The notes: generated by a model from the letters alone, not told the origin. A DNA stretch of 64,000 nt from Adiantum capillus-veneris (GCA_014529385.2 CM043970.1:49212898-49276897), one strand, 5' to 3'. Counted from the stretch's first letter, positions 11,091-22,162 are shown. Made by a program: numbers and translations.

Positions 11091-12600
11091 AAACCTAGGT
11101 CCCTCACTTATCCAAGCTATTCTCTAATACAATAAAGGGCTTTTGGTTTCAAGATGCACCACTTTCCCAACCTTGATTCCATTTAAGAAGCTGGCTCTAC
11201 TTAGACATTTAATAGCAAGGTCCTGTAGTAGTTCAAATTGAACATTTTCCATGACAGCTAGGTCCACCACTTGTGTAAGCTACGCTCTAATAGAGCAAGG
11301 GGGTTTTGGTTTCAAGATCCACCACTTGTCCAAACTTGATTTGGGAAGCAAGGTCCTATAATAGTTTGCTTTGGACATTCACCATTACAACTAGGTCCAC
11401 CACTTGTCCAAGCTATGTTCTAATACACTAAGGAGGTTTTCGTTTCAAGGAGAACCACTTGTATGACTTTGTTTTTGTAAGTAAGGTCTTTACATAGTTC
11501 ACCTTGGACCTTGGACATTGGATACTACAACTAAGCCCACCACTTGTCCAAACTATCCTCTAATATAGCCAAAGGATTTGGGTTTCAAGATTCACCACTT
11601 TTCCAACCTTGCTTCCATTAAAGAAAGGAGGGGCATTATAACTAAGTTCACTGCTTGTCCAAGCTATGCTCTGATATAGAAAGGGGATTTTGGTTTCAAG
11701 ATCTACCACGTGTTCAACCTTGCAAGACTCAAGGGATACTTGGACATTGGAACGCATAGTCCTATAGTAGTTGATAGGTGGCAGTGGGTATTACACTAGG
11801 TCCACCACTTGTTCAACCTATGCTCTAATATAGCAAGGAGGCTTTGGATTCAAGGTCCACCACTTGTCCAACCTTGCTTCGATTAAAGAAAGGAGGTGCT
11901 ACGTAAACATTGGCAAGAAAGGTAGCAAGGTCCTAAGGTATTTCACCTTGGATATTGGGCATTATAACTAGGTCCACCACTTGTCCAAGCTATGCTCTGA
12001 TATAGAAAGGGGATTTTAGTTTCAATATCCACCACGTGTTCAACCTTGCAAGACTCAAGGGATACTTGGACATTGGAAAGCATAGTCCTATAGTAGTTGA
12101 TAGGTGGCAGTCGGTATTACACTAGGTCCACCACTTGTCCAACCTATGCTCTAATATAGCAAAGAGGCTTTGGATTCAAGGTCCACCACTTTTCCAACCT
12201 TGCTTCCATTAAAGAAAGGAGGGGCTACGTAAACATTGGCAAGCAAGGTAGCAAGGTCCTAAGGTATTTCACCTTGGATATTGGGCATTATAACTAGGTC
12301 CACCACTTTTCCAAGCTATGCTCTGATATAGAAAGGGGATTTTAGTTTCAAGATCCACCACGTGTTCAACCTTGCAAGACTCAAGGGATACTTGGACATT
12401 GGAAAGAATAGTCATATAGTAGTTGATAGGTGGCAGTGGGTATTACAACTAGGTCCACCACTTGTCCAACCTATGCTCTAATATAGCAAGGAGGATTTGG
12501 TTTTAAGATCCACCATATTTCCAACCTTGCTTCCATTAATATAGCAAGGAGGATTTGGTCTCAAGGTTCACCACTTGTCCAACCTATGCAAACCTTTTTC
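11091..12600. repeat. Second satellite array, 326-bp period
   Basis: The word CTGATATAGAAAGGGGATTT starts at 11671, 11997 and 12323, so the period is exactly 326 bp over the best-preserved part; earlier units (11091-11640) are more diverged. Each unit carries two or three copies of GGTCCACCACTTGTCCAA, the same core as the 440-bp satellite, in the same orientation, but the spacers (GATAGGTGGCAGTGGGTATT, GCAAGACTCAAGGGATACTT) are unrelated to the 440-bp unit. The array ends about 80 bp before the transposase-like reading frame at 12681. Confidence 0.9.
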
Positions 12601-12659
12601 ATGTTGTAGCATGATTTTTTGTTTGAAGAGTATTTTTCTATGACTATGGATTTAACAAT

Positions 12660-12679
12660 GTAATCTTTTTCACTTACAG
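12660..12679 (+). promoter_or_regulatory. Possible splice acceptor before the transposase-like ORF
   Basis: A pyrimidine-rich run ends in TTTTTCACTTACAG immediately before GATGGACTTC, a good match to a plant 3' splice site (TTNCAG/G). If real, the satellite-containing upstream DNA would be intron or 5' UTR of the gene. No donor site was identified. Confidence 0.35.
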
Positions 12680-12680
12680 G

Positions 12681-13396
12681 ATGGACTTCGAAGCTGGGGA
12701 GAAAGTACATATGATACTTGACAATGAAATTGTTGGTATTGGTTGTGTGTGTAGAACAAATCCAGATTCCACTTGTGGTGGTACAAAGATAGGACAAGGA
12801 AATGTCTCCATACTAGTGGAGGAATGCTTGAAGGATGTGATCCTACCTTTTCCTACAATGGATACTTCATCTCTCCAAGGTTCATTATGGAGTGTTGTTC
12901 GATGGTCAAATCTTCTTTTGCGATCTTCTATATTGAATGGGAACTTAATTGATCCACACGAAAGCTACAATGGTGATGAAGAACAGGATCATTCTGATCC
13001 TCTAGTTACAGATGCAATACCTATGACAAACCCATAATTTGAAGCAGTGATTCGAGAGTCTTGGAGAAATCCGAGGGTCCTTTTAAAAGATGACAAAATG
13101 ATGCAAACCATGAATGAAGGGACCATATTATATGTATTTCCACATGATTATGTCAACTTTCAGGAACTTGGTCATGATTGTGTGGGTGTGGGTATTGAGA
13201 GAGAAAATGCAAGCATTGATGATGTGGTTGAAGTGGGTAGCATCACTTTGCTAAAGTGGCCCATCAAGCAGACAACAATGTTGAATGGGAGCCCATTACA
13301 ATGCTTTGTTCCACTTGATGGCATGCATGCTACATATGAGGATGTATCCAATGATGACAATGTTGGAAAAAACTTGATGGGAGTAATGTTGTCCAG
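12681..13396 (+). pseudogene. N-terminal part of transposase-like protein, copy 1
   Basis: Two frames in the same register, split by a TAA at 13035-13037. The first (start ATG 12681) has the pattern VGIGCVCRTNP, then GNVSILVEECLKDVILPFPTM and LWSVVRWSNLLL. This resembles the small transposon-associated domain I know as DUF8039 in plants (a G-V-G stretch, a polar loop, then V.V......LP.P and WP..L). The second has FQELGHDCVGVGIERENAS and GSITLLKWPIKQ. The copy at 16174-16470 repeats this second domain (FGELGEDNIGIGIE, CSINLVCWPIKR), which argues that both are real domains. Function unknown, possibly DNA binding. Confidence 0.55.
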
Positions 13397-14680
13397 TTGT
13401 CAAGGAAGAGACGATACACTTTCATGAACAGGACTCAAAAACCAAAAGCAGCACCAGCTTCCACTTTTTACCTTTCAAACAAATCAATTCAAAGGGTCTC
13501 ATGCATTGATTTTTGTGCACAAAAATGTTGCCAGTTTGCAGATCGTGATATGGTGACAAGGTTACGACAACAATTTTGGGGAGAGTCTCAAAAATCACAC
13601 ACTAATTATGTTTATGATGTTCATTCTATATGCTATCAGAAAGATGAGAAGTCACGATACCAATTCAGGCTAAATGGTTCTATTGTTTGCTGTAGAGCAT
13701 GGTATGAGCTACATGGAATGCCAAAGACATCATTTTATCGCTACAAGGAGAACTTTGAAAATGGTGTGCGCCAATATGTACATGGGAACACGTGTACATT
13801 GAGAAGGGGACTTCAACGTACTAGTTTAGCAAGAGAACTACTAAATGAGTTTGTGGAAAACAACTCTGAGAAGATGCCACATAGAAGTAGAACACTGCTA
13901 GATGGCTCAAGAGAGACTCAATTGGTGATTCCATCAACATACAAACAAGTGGATATTTTATGTGAAATCAACACGACACTTGACCAAATCGGCTATGAGA
14001 AGAAGCTATCCCAATCATCTTTTGGTAGAATTTGGAACAAAGAGTACCCACATGTCACCTTAACAAAGACGAGTGAGTTCTCTAAGTGCAATATTTGTAG
14101 CTCAATCAAGGCAAGGTTAGAAGATAAACCTTCTCTTGAAGAGAGAACTCTTCTCTTGAGGGAGAGAGAAGTTCACATGGCACAACAAAAGAGCTGAAGA
14201 AACCTATATTATGCATGGTGCACATATTCTGAAACTCAACCACAAAAATATGTATGCATAATCCATGATAAGATAGATCAAAAGAAGACTGCCATTCCTA
14301 GATTACGCATTGTTCCTAAGGGTGTGGATTCAGGATATAATCTGCAGGTGTCATTGATTGGAATGATCACTCATGGACATGGAGAAGGTCATTACAGACA
14401 CTTTGTCTTGAATGGTTTGTGGCTAGCTGATCCAAATCTTACAATTGGCTCAATTGCTAATTGTTTACATAACCTAGAGAGGATAGATAAGAATCCTCTT
14501 GGTGATCTAGTAACAAATGGACTTCCAAGGAGCAATATCTCACTACTACATGCTTTGAACTCAAGGGATGCTTTGAACTACCATAACTTGAGTGATGGAA
14601 AAGAGCCCATTGTGCAGCCATCAGAAAATGTAGAAGAGGAATTGGGGTCAACATTTCGCAGATTTCAAGCAATATTGTGA
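13397..14680 (+). pseudogene. Central Cys-rich and DDE-like domain, copy 1
   Basis: Opens with a basic segment and a Cys motif (CIDFCAQKCCQF), then VTRLRQQFW, a conserved VCCRAWYELHGMPKTSFYRYKE block, PHRSRTLLDG, FSKCNICSSIKARL and, past an in-frame TGA at 14195-14197, NLYYAW, CIIHDKIDQKKTAIPRL, SLIGMITHGHGEGHYRHF and LTIGSIANCLHNLE. The HDKxD and HGHG segments sit where acidic catalytic residues occur in DDE-type transposases, so I infer a transposase. I know the pattern from uncharacterised proteins of mosses and lycophytes, possibly the DUF7869 group. Length and order match the decayed copy at 16.9-17.5 kb. Confidence 0.55.
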
Positions 14681-15617
14681 TGGCTATCTTTGTGATGGAC
14701 AAGACATACTTGTTGGACATTCCAAACCGCTTCAGTTCAGGTTCTTTATGCAGGATGAGACACCAATGATGCAATATAAGGCACATGTAGGTGTATCAAG
14801 TTGGAGTGGAAGTATTCGCCTTTGGAAAATAGACACAGAAGGCAAGCCAATGTTACCACATGGAGATCCACCTCTGGTACCAATGGCGGAGTATGGCAAG
14901 GCCCATGAAGAAGTCATTTTGGGGCTAAAGAACTATATAAAATTTTGGAAAAATTTAGGGAATGTTTCAAGTGTTCCACGATATTATAGACCCGTGATAG
15001 ATTATTGGAGTAAGTCAATTGAAGAGATTGGAAAAGCAATCATATCAGAGGGAGTCTTGTATGAAATGTTTTGGCCAAAAACTCAAGAATATTCTCACCT
15101 ACAAAGCACTACAATGAATTTGCAACAAGGAGCAGAAAGATTCCTAGGCCTTGAAGACTTGAATGATCATTTTTGTGGGCCTCAACGAGATAGGCCAAGG
15201 GAAGATTTTGACCCTATGTCTGATGTGCACCAAGGTGACTTTCTTATGCTTGTTCCGAGTGACACAGAAATCTATCCAGTGTGGCTTGCAATGGATTTAT
15301 CTGACATTGATAATGATCCTACATCACCAAACTACAAAAAACTCTTGATCCAATATTGGGCACCTTGCGCGAGAAAAAGTGGGATGACAGATACTCAAGA
15401 TTACAGTAACTGTTGGAAGGGTTATTGGGTTGTCAACTATAAGGACCCACAAGTGTGGGAAACTATAGAGGCAATTGTTTGGTCTTGGAGACCCAAAGGA
15501 CCATTTTCTAGAATAAAGATTCCAAAAATGCATGCTCTAAAAGCCAAAGAATGCCTCACTCGTGCACATCAACCACACTTGGATCAAAGTTTAGATATGG
15601 TATCAAATGTGGAGTAG
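14650..15617 (+). pseudogene. C-terminal domain of transposase-like protein, copy 1
   Basis: Reads on in a new frame from about 14650 (ADFKQYCDGYLCDGQDI) through PLQFRFFMQDETPMMQYKAH, then a 290-codon stretch with HGDPPLVPM, SVPRYYRPVIDYW, GDFLMLVPSDTEIYPVWLAM, a W-rich block (CWKGYWVVNY, VWSWRP) and a basic tail. The GDF..V......P.WLA pattern followed by spaced Trp residues suggests a small beta-barrel, possibly chromatin or DNA binding as in other transposon tails. I cannot name a family. It stops at TAG 15615-15617. Confidence 0.5.
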
Positions 15618-15839
15618 AATTATGTGGAGCTTCTATTGTGACTATACTAGTCAATTTTGTAAACAAAATCTTTTTTCTATCTTCCTTTGTTTTATGTAAT
15701 TCGTACTTTTTATTCAAATCCATGTGTTGTACATCCTCTTGACTTTTGGTGTTTATCAACACCACAATCCTATGATATTTTCACTTTATTTACTAACCAG
15801 ACACCTCAATTTTTTCCACTTTAAGTGGAAAATTCCCAA

Positions 15840-17478
15840 ATTACATGAATTTAGTCGATTTGGAGATTCCGATAATGTGAGATTTTTACCAAAATACCTA
15901 ATATGGTCTTTATTGAGGAAGACAATGTATTTGTGTCAATTGATTTGTGTTTTGAAAAGAAAGGAGTCATTCCATTTCCAACAATGGATGTATTGATAGT
16001 GGGAGATGCTTTTCACAATATTATGAATGGAGTATTGGGTCCCTGCAACATATGAATGAGATGTAGTACGAAGGGGTTTCTATACCCGAGGTTGACAAAG
16101 CAATAGAAGCATTGGTGGCACAATATGACGAAATGAGCTACAAGGAGGTTTGGAAGGATAAGCGGACTCAACTATGGTGAAACATGTAGTAACCAAAGGG
16201 GTTGGCATGTATGTGTGTCCATTTGATTCTCTAAACTTTGGTGAGCTAGGTGAAGATAACATCGGTATTGGTATTGAAACATCCTATGCTAGTGAGGCTA
16301 CTATTTCTATAGAATCTGATGTATGCAGCATAAATCTAGTTTGTTGGCCGATCAAGAGATTTACAACTATAGATGAAAAAGTGTTGTTATGGTATGAGTA
16401 TTTACATGCTATAGATGTGCTACAAAACACATGCATTGGAATTAGCTCGTTTGCTAGAGCCTATTGTTAAAAAATGAAAGTATTTCTTTATAAATAGGAA
16501 GCCAAAAATGTCTAAAACATTGTAAGAAATCCAATCAAGCATCCCTATCATCTGTTGAGCTTGTTTCAACCATAGATTGTTGTTCCAAAAGGTGTTATCA
16601 ATATGCCAACAGAGATAAGGTCATGGCTATGTGCAATCAATTTTGGGGACAAAGTTTGCAAAATAGAACCAAATATATGTATGATACAATGTTGACTGCT
16701 TGGCATGAAAACAAAACAACTGCAAAGACTTGCTATGTATTTTGTTTTAATGTAAATGAGGTGTGCATTAGAGCTTGGTAAAAAATTCATGGCATTCCAA
16801 AAACTTCATTTTATCGTTATCGTGAACAATTTAAAAATAGGGTTCGACACTCACTGCATGGTAATGATGGTGTCATAAGAAAAGGAAGAGACTATACAAA
16901 AATAGGAAGGGCATTGATGCACTCTTTTGTAGAGGAAAACTCAAAGATAATGGCACATAAGAGTAGAACTATGGAAGATTATACCAGGGAAACCTTGCTT
17001 GCAATACCAAATACGTACAAGCAAATAGATATTTTATATGATTTCAATAAAACACTCGAGAGTATGAGTCTCAAGTCAATGTCTAGCACTAAATTCAATA
17101 GGAATTGGAATACAGAGTTTGCTAATGTGACCTTTCAAAAAACAAGCGAGCTCTCTAAATGTGTTGTTTGTAGTCAGATAAAGTCTCAACTAGATTCAAC
17201 AAAGGATGATGAGATGATTGCATATTTGAAGGATGAACGTAGAATTCACATGATCAACAACAAAGTTGTAGGAATGTGTACTAGACTTGACGTAAGCTCT
17301 TGCAATTTCAAAAGGATAAGTATTTATGCATTATACATAATAAAATGGACCCAAAAAAGACAACATACCTGGATTGTGTGTGAACTCAAAATACTATGCG
17401 ATGCATATCAACTGCAAGTATCGTTAACATGTATGATAACACATGGACATGGTCATGGGATGTATGGTCATTTCTTGC
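15840..17478 (+). pseudogene. Transposase-like gene, decayed copy 2
   Basis: A second, more degraded copy in the same orientation, starting about 220 bp after copy 1. Matching blocks in order: IPFPTMD near 15970 (copy 1 LPFPTMD); FGELGEDNIGIGIE and VCSINLVCWPIKR (16240-16360); a frame-shifted WH.IPKTSFYRYRE-like block near 16780-16840; then 16914-17489 with NSKIMAHKSRTMEDYTRET, IPNTYKQIDILYDFNKTL, SELSKCVVCSQIKSQL and SLTCMITHGHGHGMYGHF. It is cut immediately after the HGHG block by gypsy sequence, so the C-terminal domain is missing. Divergence from copy 1 is large, so this is an old duplication or a separate family member. Confidence 0.6.
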
Positions 17479-19168
17479 TATTGGGATAGTCCTTCTATAG
17501 GAGGGAAGGCCAATTACATTTGAAAGTAAGAAGCTTGATTCTGCACAGTAGAATTATTTTGCTTATGAAAGATAACTCTATGCAATAGTGTTTACTTTGA
17601 AAACATGGCAGCATTATTTATATGGAGCTCAGTTTGAGATTGTGTTTGACCATGAAAGTATAAAATGGTTCACACAAGAAATAGATTTGAAGGATCAAAC
17701 GGGCAGGTGGTATGAGATTCTTTAAGAGTATGATGCATATCTCTAGTATCGTAAAAGACAATACAACGTGGTAGCTAATTCTCTTAGTGGTATGCCTGAG
17801 ATTAACTCTCTCTTTTCACTAAACTTTGGAGTGAGTTTTTGGAATCTCCTAAGGGCAAATATGAGCATGACGATGCATAATTGAAAGTGTGGAGCCGTGT
17901 GAAAATGAGAGATTCTTATCACTCCAATGTTGGCAGTGTGTCTTTAACCTCCACACCCAATTCTCTTCTTTTGAGTGATGAATTGTAGAGGTGAAATATT
18001 TTTTTCCATAAATGATGGATATCTACTCCAAAAGGGGAAAGTATGTGTACTAATAGATGCGGATATTCAATGCCAAGTTCTTTATGAATGTCACAAAAAT
18101 TCTTCTATAAGACACCCACGCATAAAGAACACTCATGTACTCATACGACGACAATTTTACTGGCTAGGTTTACACTGCTATGTTCAAGACTATGTCTTGC
18201 ATTGCCAAAAATGTGAAGTAAATAAAGTGGAGCGCCTGAAAGTAGGAGAACTCTTGCATCCATTAGAGATTCTTAATGGTAAATGGGAAAGCATCTCTAT
18301 GGATTTCATTGTGGGTTTACCAACCACTATACCAGGTCATGACTACCGCGGTATGGGTGGTTGTAGATCAGTTGACTAAACTCTGCAAGCTTATTCCAAC
18401 AAAATTCATAATTAAAACCCTAGAGTTAGCCAAGGTATTTATTGACAATCTGTACAGATTGTGTGGGGTGAGTAATCATGATCCCAAGTTTAATATTCAT
18501 TTTTGGAGGGCTATGTTTAAAGGATTGGGTACACAAATCAACATCAGTACTACAAATCGTCTTGAAATGGATGGTTAGATTGAATATGTTAACCATGTGC
18601 TAAAGGATATACTACGAGCATATGTTAGCAAAAATCAATCCGATTGGAAAGATTATCTCCCTATTCTTGAGTCTGCTTACAATAGTGATAAGCATATGAC
18701 GACTCATTTTATTCCTTTCATGCTTATGTATGGTTTGCAACCTAGGTCACCAATTAGGGTGGGGTTGGCGACTGAGAAGCGTCAGCAAGTTAAGAATTTC
18801 CTCCAAGACCATATGTATATGTTGAAGCTAGCTCATTAACTTATGTTTGCATAGGATTGGTATTGTAAGGACACGGATCCTACGGGCAAGGCTATCGACA
18901 CGAACGGATAGTGTGTATGCTAGGGAGAGGCTATAAGATAGCATGATTGGGTGGAGATTAGCACACGACATTACTCTCGTCTTTTTCATTGACCTACCGA
19001 AAAGGCCTCCGGCATGGCCAGACGGTGTGTATGCTAGGGGGAGGATATAAGATAGCATGGTTGGGTGGAGATTAGCACACGACATTACTCTCGTTCTTTC
19101 AGGTATAAAAAGCATGCTTATGAGAAACGTCGGCAAGTTATTTTCACAGAAGGGAAAGAGGTATTTTA
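17478..19168 (+). pseudogene. Ty3/gypsy fragment (RNase H to chromointegrase)
   Basis: Begins at CTATTGG (RNase H: RPITFESKKLDS-like) and follows, nearly base for base, the gypsy element at 44.84-46.2 kb of this window. Blocks: RNase H (17478-17830), a linker, zinc finger and integrase (HPRIKNTHVLIRRQFYWLG, CQKCE near 18210, SMDFIVGLP, then DPKF near 18485 where SD is replaced by NH, then YLPILESAYNS) to about 18840. After an insertion at 18864-19101 the text resumes with RYKKHAYEKRRQ, matching 46.18 kb. It stops at 19168 where a copia LTR starts. It is full of stops and lacks gag, PR and RT. Confidence 0.88.
18864..19101. mobile_element. 238-bp solo-LTR-like insertion with TSD GGTAT
   Basis: The gypsy homology is interrupted between GATTGGTAT and GGTATAAAAAG. 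The intervening 238 bp starts TG, ends CA and is flanked by the 5-bp repeat GGTAT (18859-18863, 19102-19106), as expected of a solo LTR or a terminal-repeat element in miniature. Inside, a block of about 70 bp (GTGTGTATGCTAGGGAGAGG ... CACACGACATTACTCTCG) is present twice (about 18910-18980 and 19024-19093), each with a TATAAGATAG word. No full element of this family is in the window. Confidence 0.7.
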
Positions 19169-19489
19169 TGTAAAGAATGAGGATGCAAGAGAGCTACACA
19201 AGACAAGCACACACCACACAGAGATGGAAAGCTTCTTATTCTTTGCACAGAAAAGAGAGTACAAAATGACTAAGTGCTAAAACTGAAAAGTAGCACATAT
19301 GTACATGCGGTCACTAAGTGTGAACTCGCTAGAAGCGTACTAGGCTGGCACTATAAGTGTAGTCCAGCTGTAGAATCACTAGCAGAGATCCTCCGTGTCG
19401 GTCACCTAACGTGCCAGTGAGTAAATGCCGTAAGCGGCCAAGACCCGTAGTGGATGCCAGCTCAAGATGTAGAGCTCGACATCTCAACA
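19169..19489 (-). repeat. 3' LTR, copia-2 family
   Basis: 321 bp, TG...CA, the same length as and nearly identical (reverse complement) to the LTR at 29563-29883. On the minus strand it is preceded by the polypurine tract AAGGGGGAG (19490-19498). The last codons of the RNase H frame read through the PPT into the LTR. Confidence 0.92.
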
Positions 19490-20052
19490 CTCCCCCTTGA
19501 GCTCTGCATGTCACACAGTCCAAGCATAGTCCGAAAACGTCGAAGCTTCTCAGCTCCGAGGGCCTTGGTAAAGATATCCGCTATCTGCTCCTGTGTGTTG
19601 ACGTAGACCAAGTCGATGTCGCCCGCCAACACTCGCTCTCGAACGTAGTGGTAATGGACCTCTATGTGCTTGGTCTTGGCATGGAACACTAGGTTCCTAG
19701 CCAACTGCATGCTGCTGAGGTTGTCACAATGGATGACAATCTGCTGGTCCACCTGCACTCCCAAGTCCTCAAGTAATGTGCGTAGCCAAGCTACCTCGCA
19801 CGCTGCAACTGCTGCACCTTTGTACTCGGCCTCTATGCTCGATAAAGCAACTGTAGGCTTCTTTTTTCTTCTCCAAGTAACAACAGCACTCCCAAAAGAG
19901 AACATGAAGCCACTCGTAGATCTCCTATCAACAATGCTACATGCCCAATCTGCATCTGTATACCCATACAATGCTAATGGGGCATCTGCTGCATAGAACA
20001 AATGCATAGTCAAGAGTCCCTTGCACATACCAAAGTGTGCGTCGTACTCCAT
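19462..20052 (-). pseudogene. copia-2 RNase H
   Basis: Copia RNase H with GYTDADWACSIVDRRSTSGF, VALSSIEAEYKGAA, HCDNLSSMQLARN, KHIEVHYHYVRERV and DIFTKAL. The catalytic D, E and D positions are visible. It is shifted by one frame relative to the RT segment; the shift lies at about 19995-20050, where the RT frame reads LDYAF and this frame picks up YAADAPLAL. It ends within the LTR at 19462. Otherwise it is well conserved, so the element decayed recently. Confidence 0.92.
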
Positions 20053-21290
20053 CCAAATGTGGCTTCCTCGGAAGCTGCATGAACTGACTCTCCAAGCCTA
20101 CTGTGTAGCTCAAGTCTGGCCTCGTGATAGTCAAGTAGATTAGACTACCCACAATCTTCCTGTACATCTTGACATCCTCAACAACGTCACCCTTCTCTGC
20201 ACTCAGCTTTGCATTCACATCCAAGGAAATAGAAATTGGCTTACAATCAGCCATACCATATTTTGACAACATGTCCAAAGCATATTGTCTCTGTGATAGC
20301 CATGCACCCTCTGGAGTCCCGATCACCTCAATACCAAGAAAGTAGCACAACTCGCCCATATCTTTCATTTCAAACTCCTGTTTGAGAAGACCCTTAACAT
20401 GGTCAATCTCCATAGCATTGTCACCCACAATAATAAGGTCATCTACATATATGGTAATGACCACAATCCCCACATCACTCTCACGTACATAGAGTGAATG
20501 ATCAGCATGAGCTCTCCTAAACCCAATACTGACAAGATACTTGGCAATCCTATCATACCATGCTCTAGAGCCCTGCTTCAAACCATACAAAGCTTTGAGA
20601 AGTCTGCATACATAATCTGGGTAACCTGGATCGACATAACCAAGTGGCTGATCCATATACACTTCCTCTTGCAACTCACCATTCAAGAAGGCATTCTTTA
20701 CATCCATTTGATGCATAATCCATCCTCTAGATGCAGCCACTGCTATGACAGCTCTCACAGTCGTCATCTTTGCCACAGGAGCAAAGGTCTCCTCATAGTC
20801 TATGCCATACGTCTGTGCATAGCCCTTTGCAACCAGCCTTGCCTTGTGACGCTCAATGTTACCATCAGCCTTATGCTTGGTTTTATACACCCATTTACAG
20901 CCAATAGCTTTCTTACCACTTGGCAATGGCACCAACTTCCATGTGTTGTTTGCTTCCAATGCAGCCATCTCTTCATTCATTGCATCATCCCAATGCACAT
21001 TTCCAACTGCATCCTCAAAACATGTGGACTCCACATCCTGTATCACCTTAGCCATGTAGGCTTGGTGATGCGCTAGATACCCATCATAAGTCAATTTTTG
21101 AACTGGATTTCTGACTCTGTTAGATCTGCGTGGTCCTGGGTCACTCCTTTTTCCTCTAGCATCTTCTTGTACTTTCCTCACACCAGGTGTCCTGACAGTC
21201 GGAATTCCAAATTCCTCATCAAGACTTTGTTCAGAACCATCTGAATCCATGTCTACATGTGAAAACCCTGATGATGCATGGTTTTTGAAC
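19990..21290 (-). pseudogene. copia-2 reverse transcriptase
   Basis: A long uninterrupted RT frame (open from 21352). It starts with an acidic linker and PRRSNRVRNPVQKL, then WDDAMNEEMAALEANNTW, CKWVYKTKHKADG, ARLVAKGYAQTYGIDYEETF, HQMDVKNAFLNGEL, ALYGLKQGSRAWYD, catalytic YVDDLIIVG (about 20430-20450), YFLGIEV, and TRPDLSYTVG near the end. All canonical RVT_2 motifs are present and the YVDD is intact. Codons 1-22 (21290-21352) belong to the upstream gag region read out of frame, so the real RT segment begins near 21285. Confidence 0.92.
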
Positions 21291-22162
21291 CTCTCCTTAG
21301 GCCTTCCTCTTGTTTCCACTGAGACAATGCAACTCAACTTTACCTGCCACATTGGCCTCCGATGTTGGCTTGTTGTATTAAGACTCTAATTCCTTCTTCT
21401 TCTTGGACCAAAAATCCTTCTTGACGTGGCCCTTCTTGCCATAGTTCCAACACTCAAGAACTGACTTTGTGCGTGACTTGCTCCACCTTGAGCGATCACG
21501 AACCTTTTGGTTTTTGAACCTCTCCTTAGGCCTCTCTCTTGTTTCCAATGAGACAGTGCAACACCTGATGATTCTCCTGTGCTTCTCCTTCACATTTCCT
21601 CGCTTAGGAGAACACCCGCAACATCATCAAACTTAAGAATATTTGTGCTAGAGATAGAATTACTTACAGCCATCACAAGGCTGTCCCAACTATTCGGTAG
21701 AGACGATAGTATAAGAAGAGCTCGCTCTTCATCATCAAAATTTATTTTCACCGATCCAAGTTGACTTATGTTGGTGTTAAAGTCATTTAGGTATTCCACA
21801 ACTGAACCATTCTCTACCATCTTTAGATTGAACAAGCGCTTCATGAGAAATACCTTATTGGATGACGATGGTTTCTCGTAGAAGTCTTTAAGTGATTTCA
21901 TTAAGTCCTTCGTGGTATTCATCTCCGAAACGTTGAAGGCCACCATTGACACCAAGCTTAACCGGATTGTTCCTAGTGCCTTTCGGTCAAGGACAATCCA
22001 TGCTTCATCTGCCATCATTGCGGGCTTCTTTGCAAGACTGCATAGTGGAAAATAAAGGTCCTTCTGGTACAGATACTCTTCAATCTGCATCTTCCAATTT
22101 TGGTAGTTTTTATCGTTGAACTTCTCGATCTTGATCTTCCCTTCCTCCGTCATTACTCCCAC
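21291..22162 (-). pseudogene. copia-3 gag and zinc-knuckle segment
   Basis: ATG at 22160-22162 opens a UBN2-like gag (KIEKFNDKNYQNWKMQIEEYL, AWIVLDRKALGTIRLSL, LMKSLKDFYEKPSSSNKVFLM, LLILSSLPNSWD) ending LLSEEM. A frameshift near 21592 leads to a basic segment and a damaged CCHC knuckle (CWNYGKKGHVKKDF; the second Cys is Tyr and the last Cys is Phe). The phrase ETRERPKERFKN (about 21505-21545) is repeated as ETRGRPKERFKN at about 21280-21320, exactly where the sequence switches to the other family. Confidence 0.88.

Larger units (their letters stand above)
12681..15617 (+). mobile_element. Transposase-like gene unit, copy 1
   Basis: A 2.9-kb coding unit in three consecutive stretches that together read as one multidomain protein of about 950 residues. 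It has two small N-terminal domains, a Cys-containing and DDE-like centre, and a C-terminal beta-rich domain. Breaks are a TAA at 13035, a frame change at about 13385-13397, a TGA at 14195 and a frame change near 14650. Some could be introns, but the stops in frame suggest a pseudogene. I did not find terminal inverted repeats. The architecture resembles a group of uncharacterised transposase-like proteins of early land plants known to me only by pattern. A second copy follows directly. Confidence 0.5.

Noticed and set aside
11091-12600. Terminal inverted repeats pairing the 326-bp array with sequence downstream of the transposase-like genes
   Set aside because: I searched by eye for TTGGACAAGTGGTGG on the far side (15.6-29 kb) and did not find it.
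20498-21076. 192-codon plus-strand frame
   Set aside because: It is the antisense shadow of the copia RT on the minus strand, which carries all the RT motifs.
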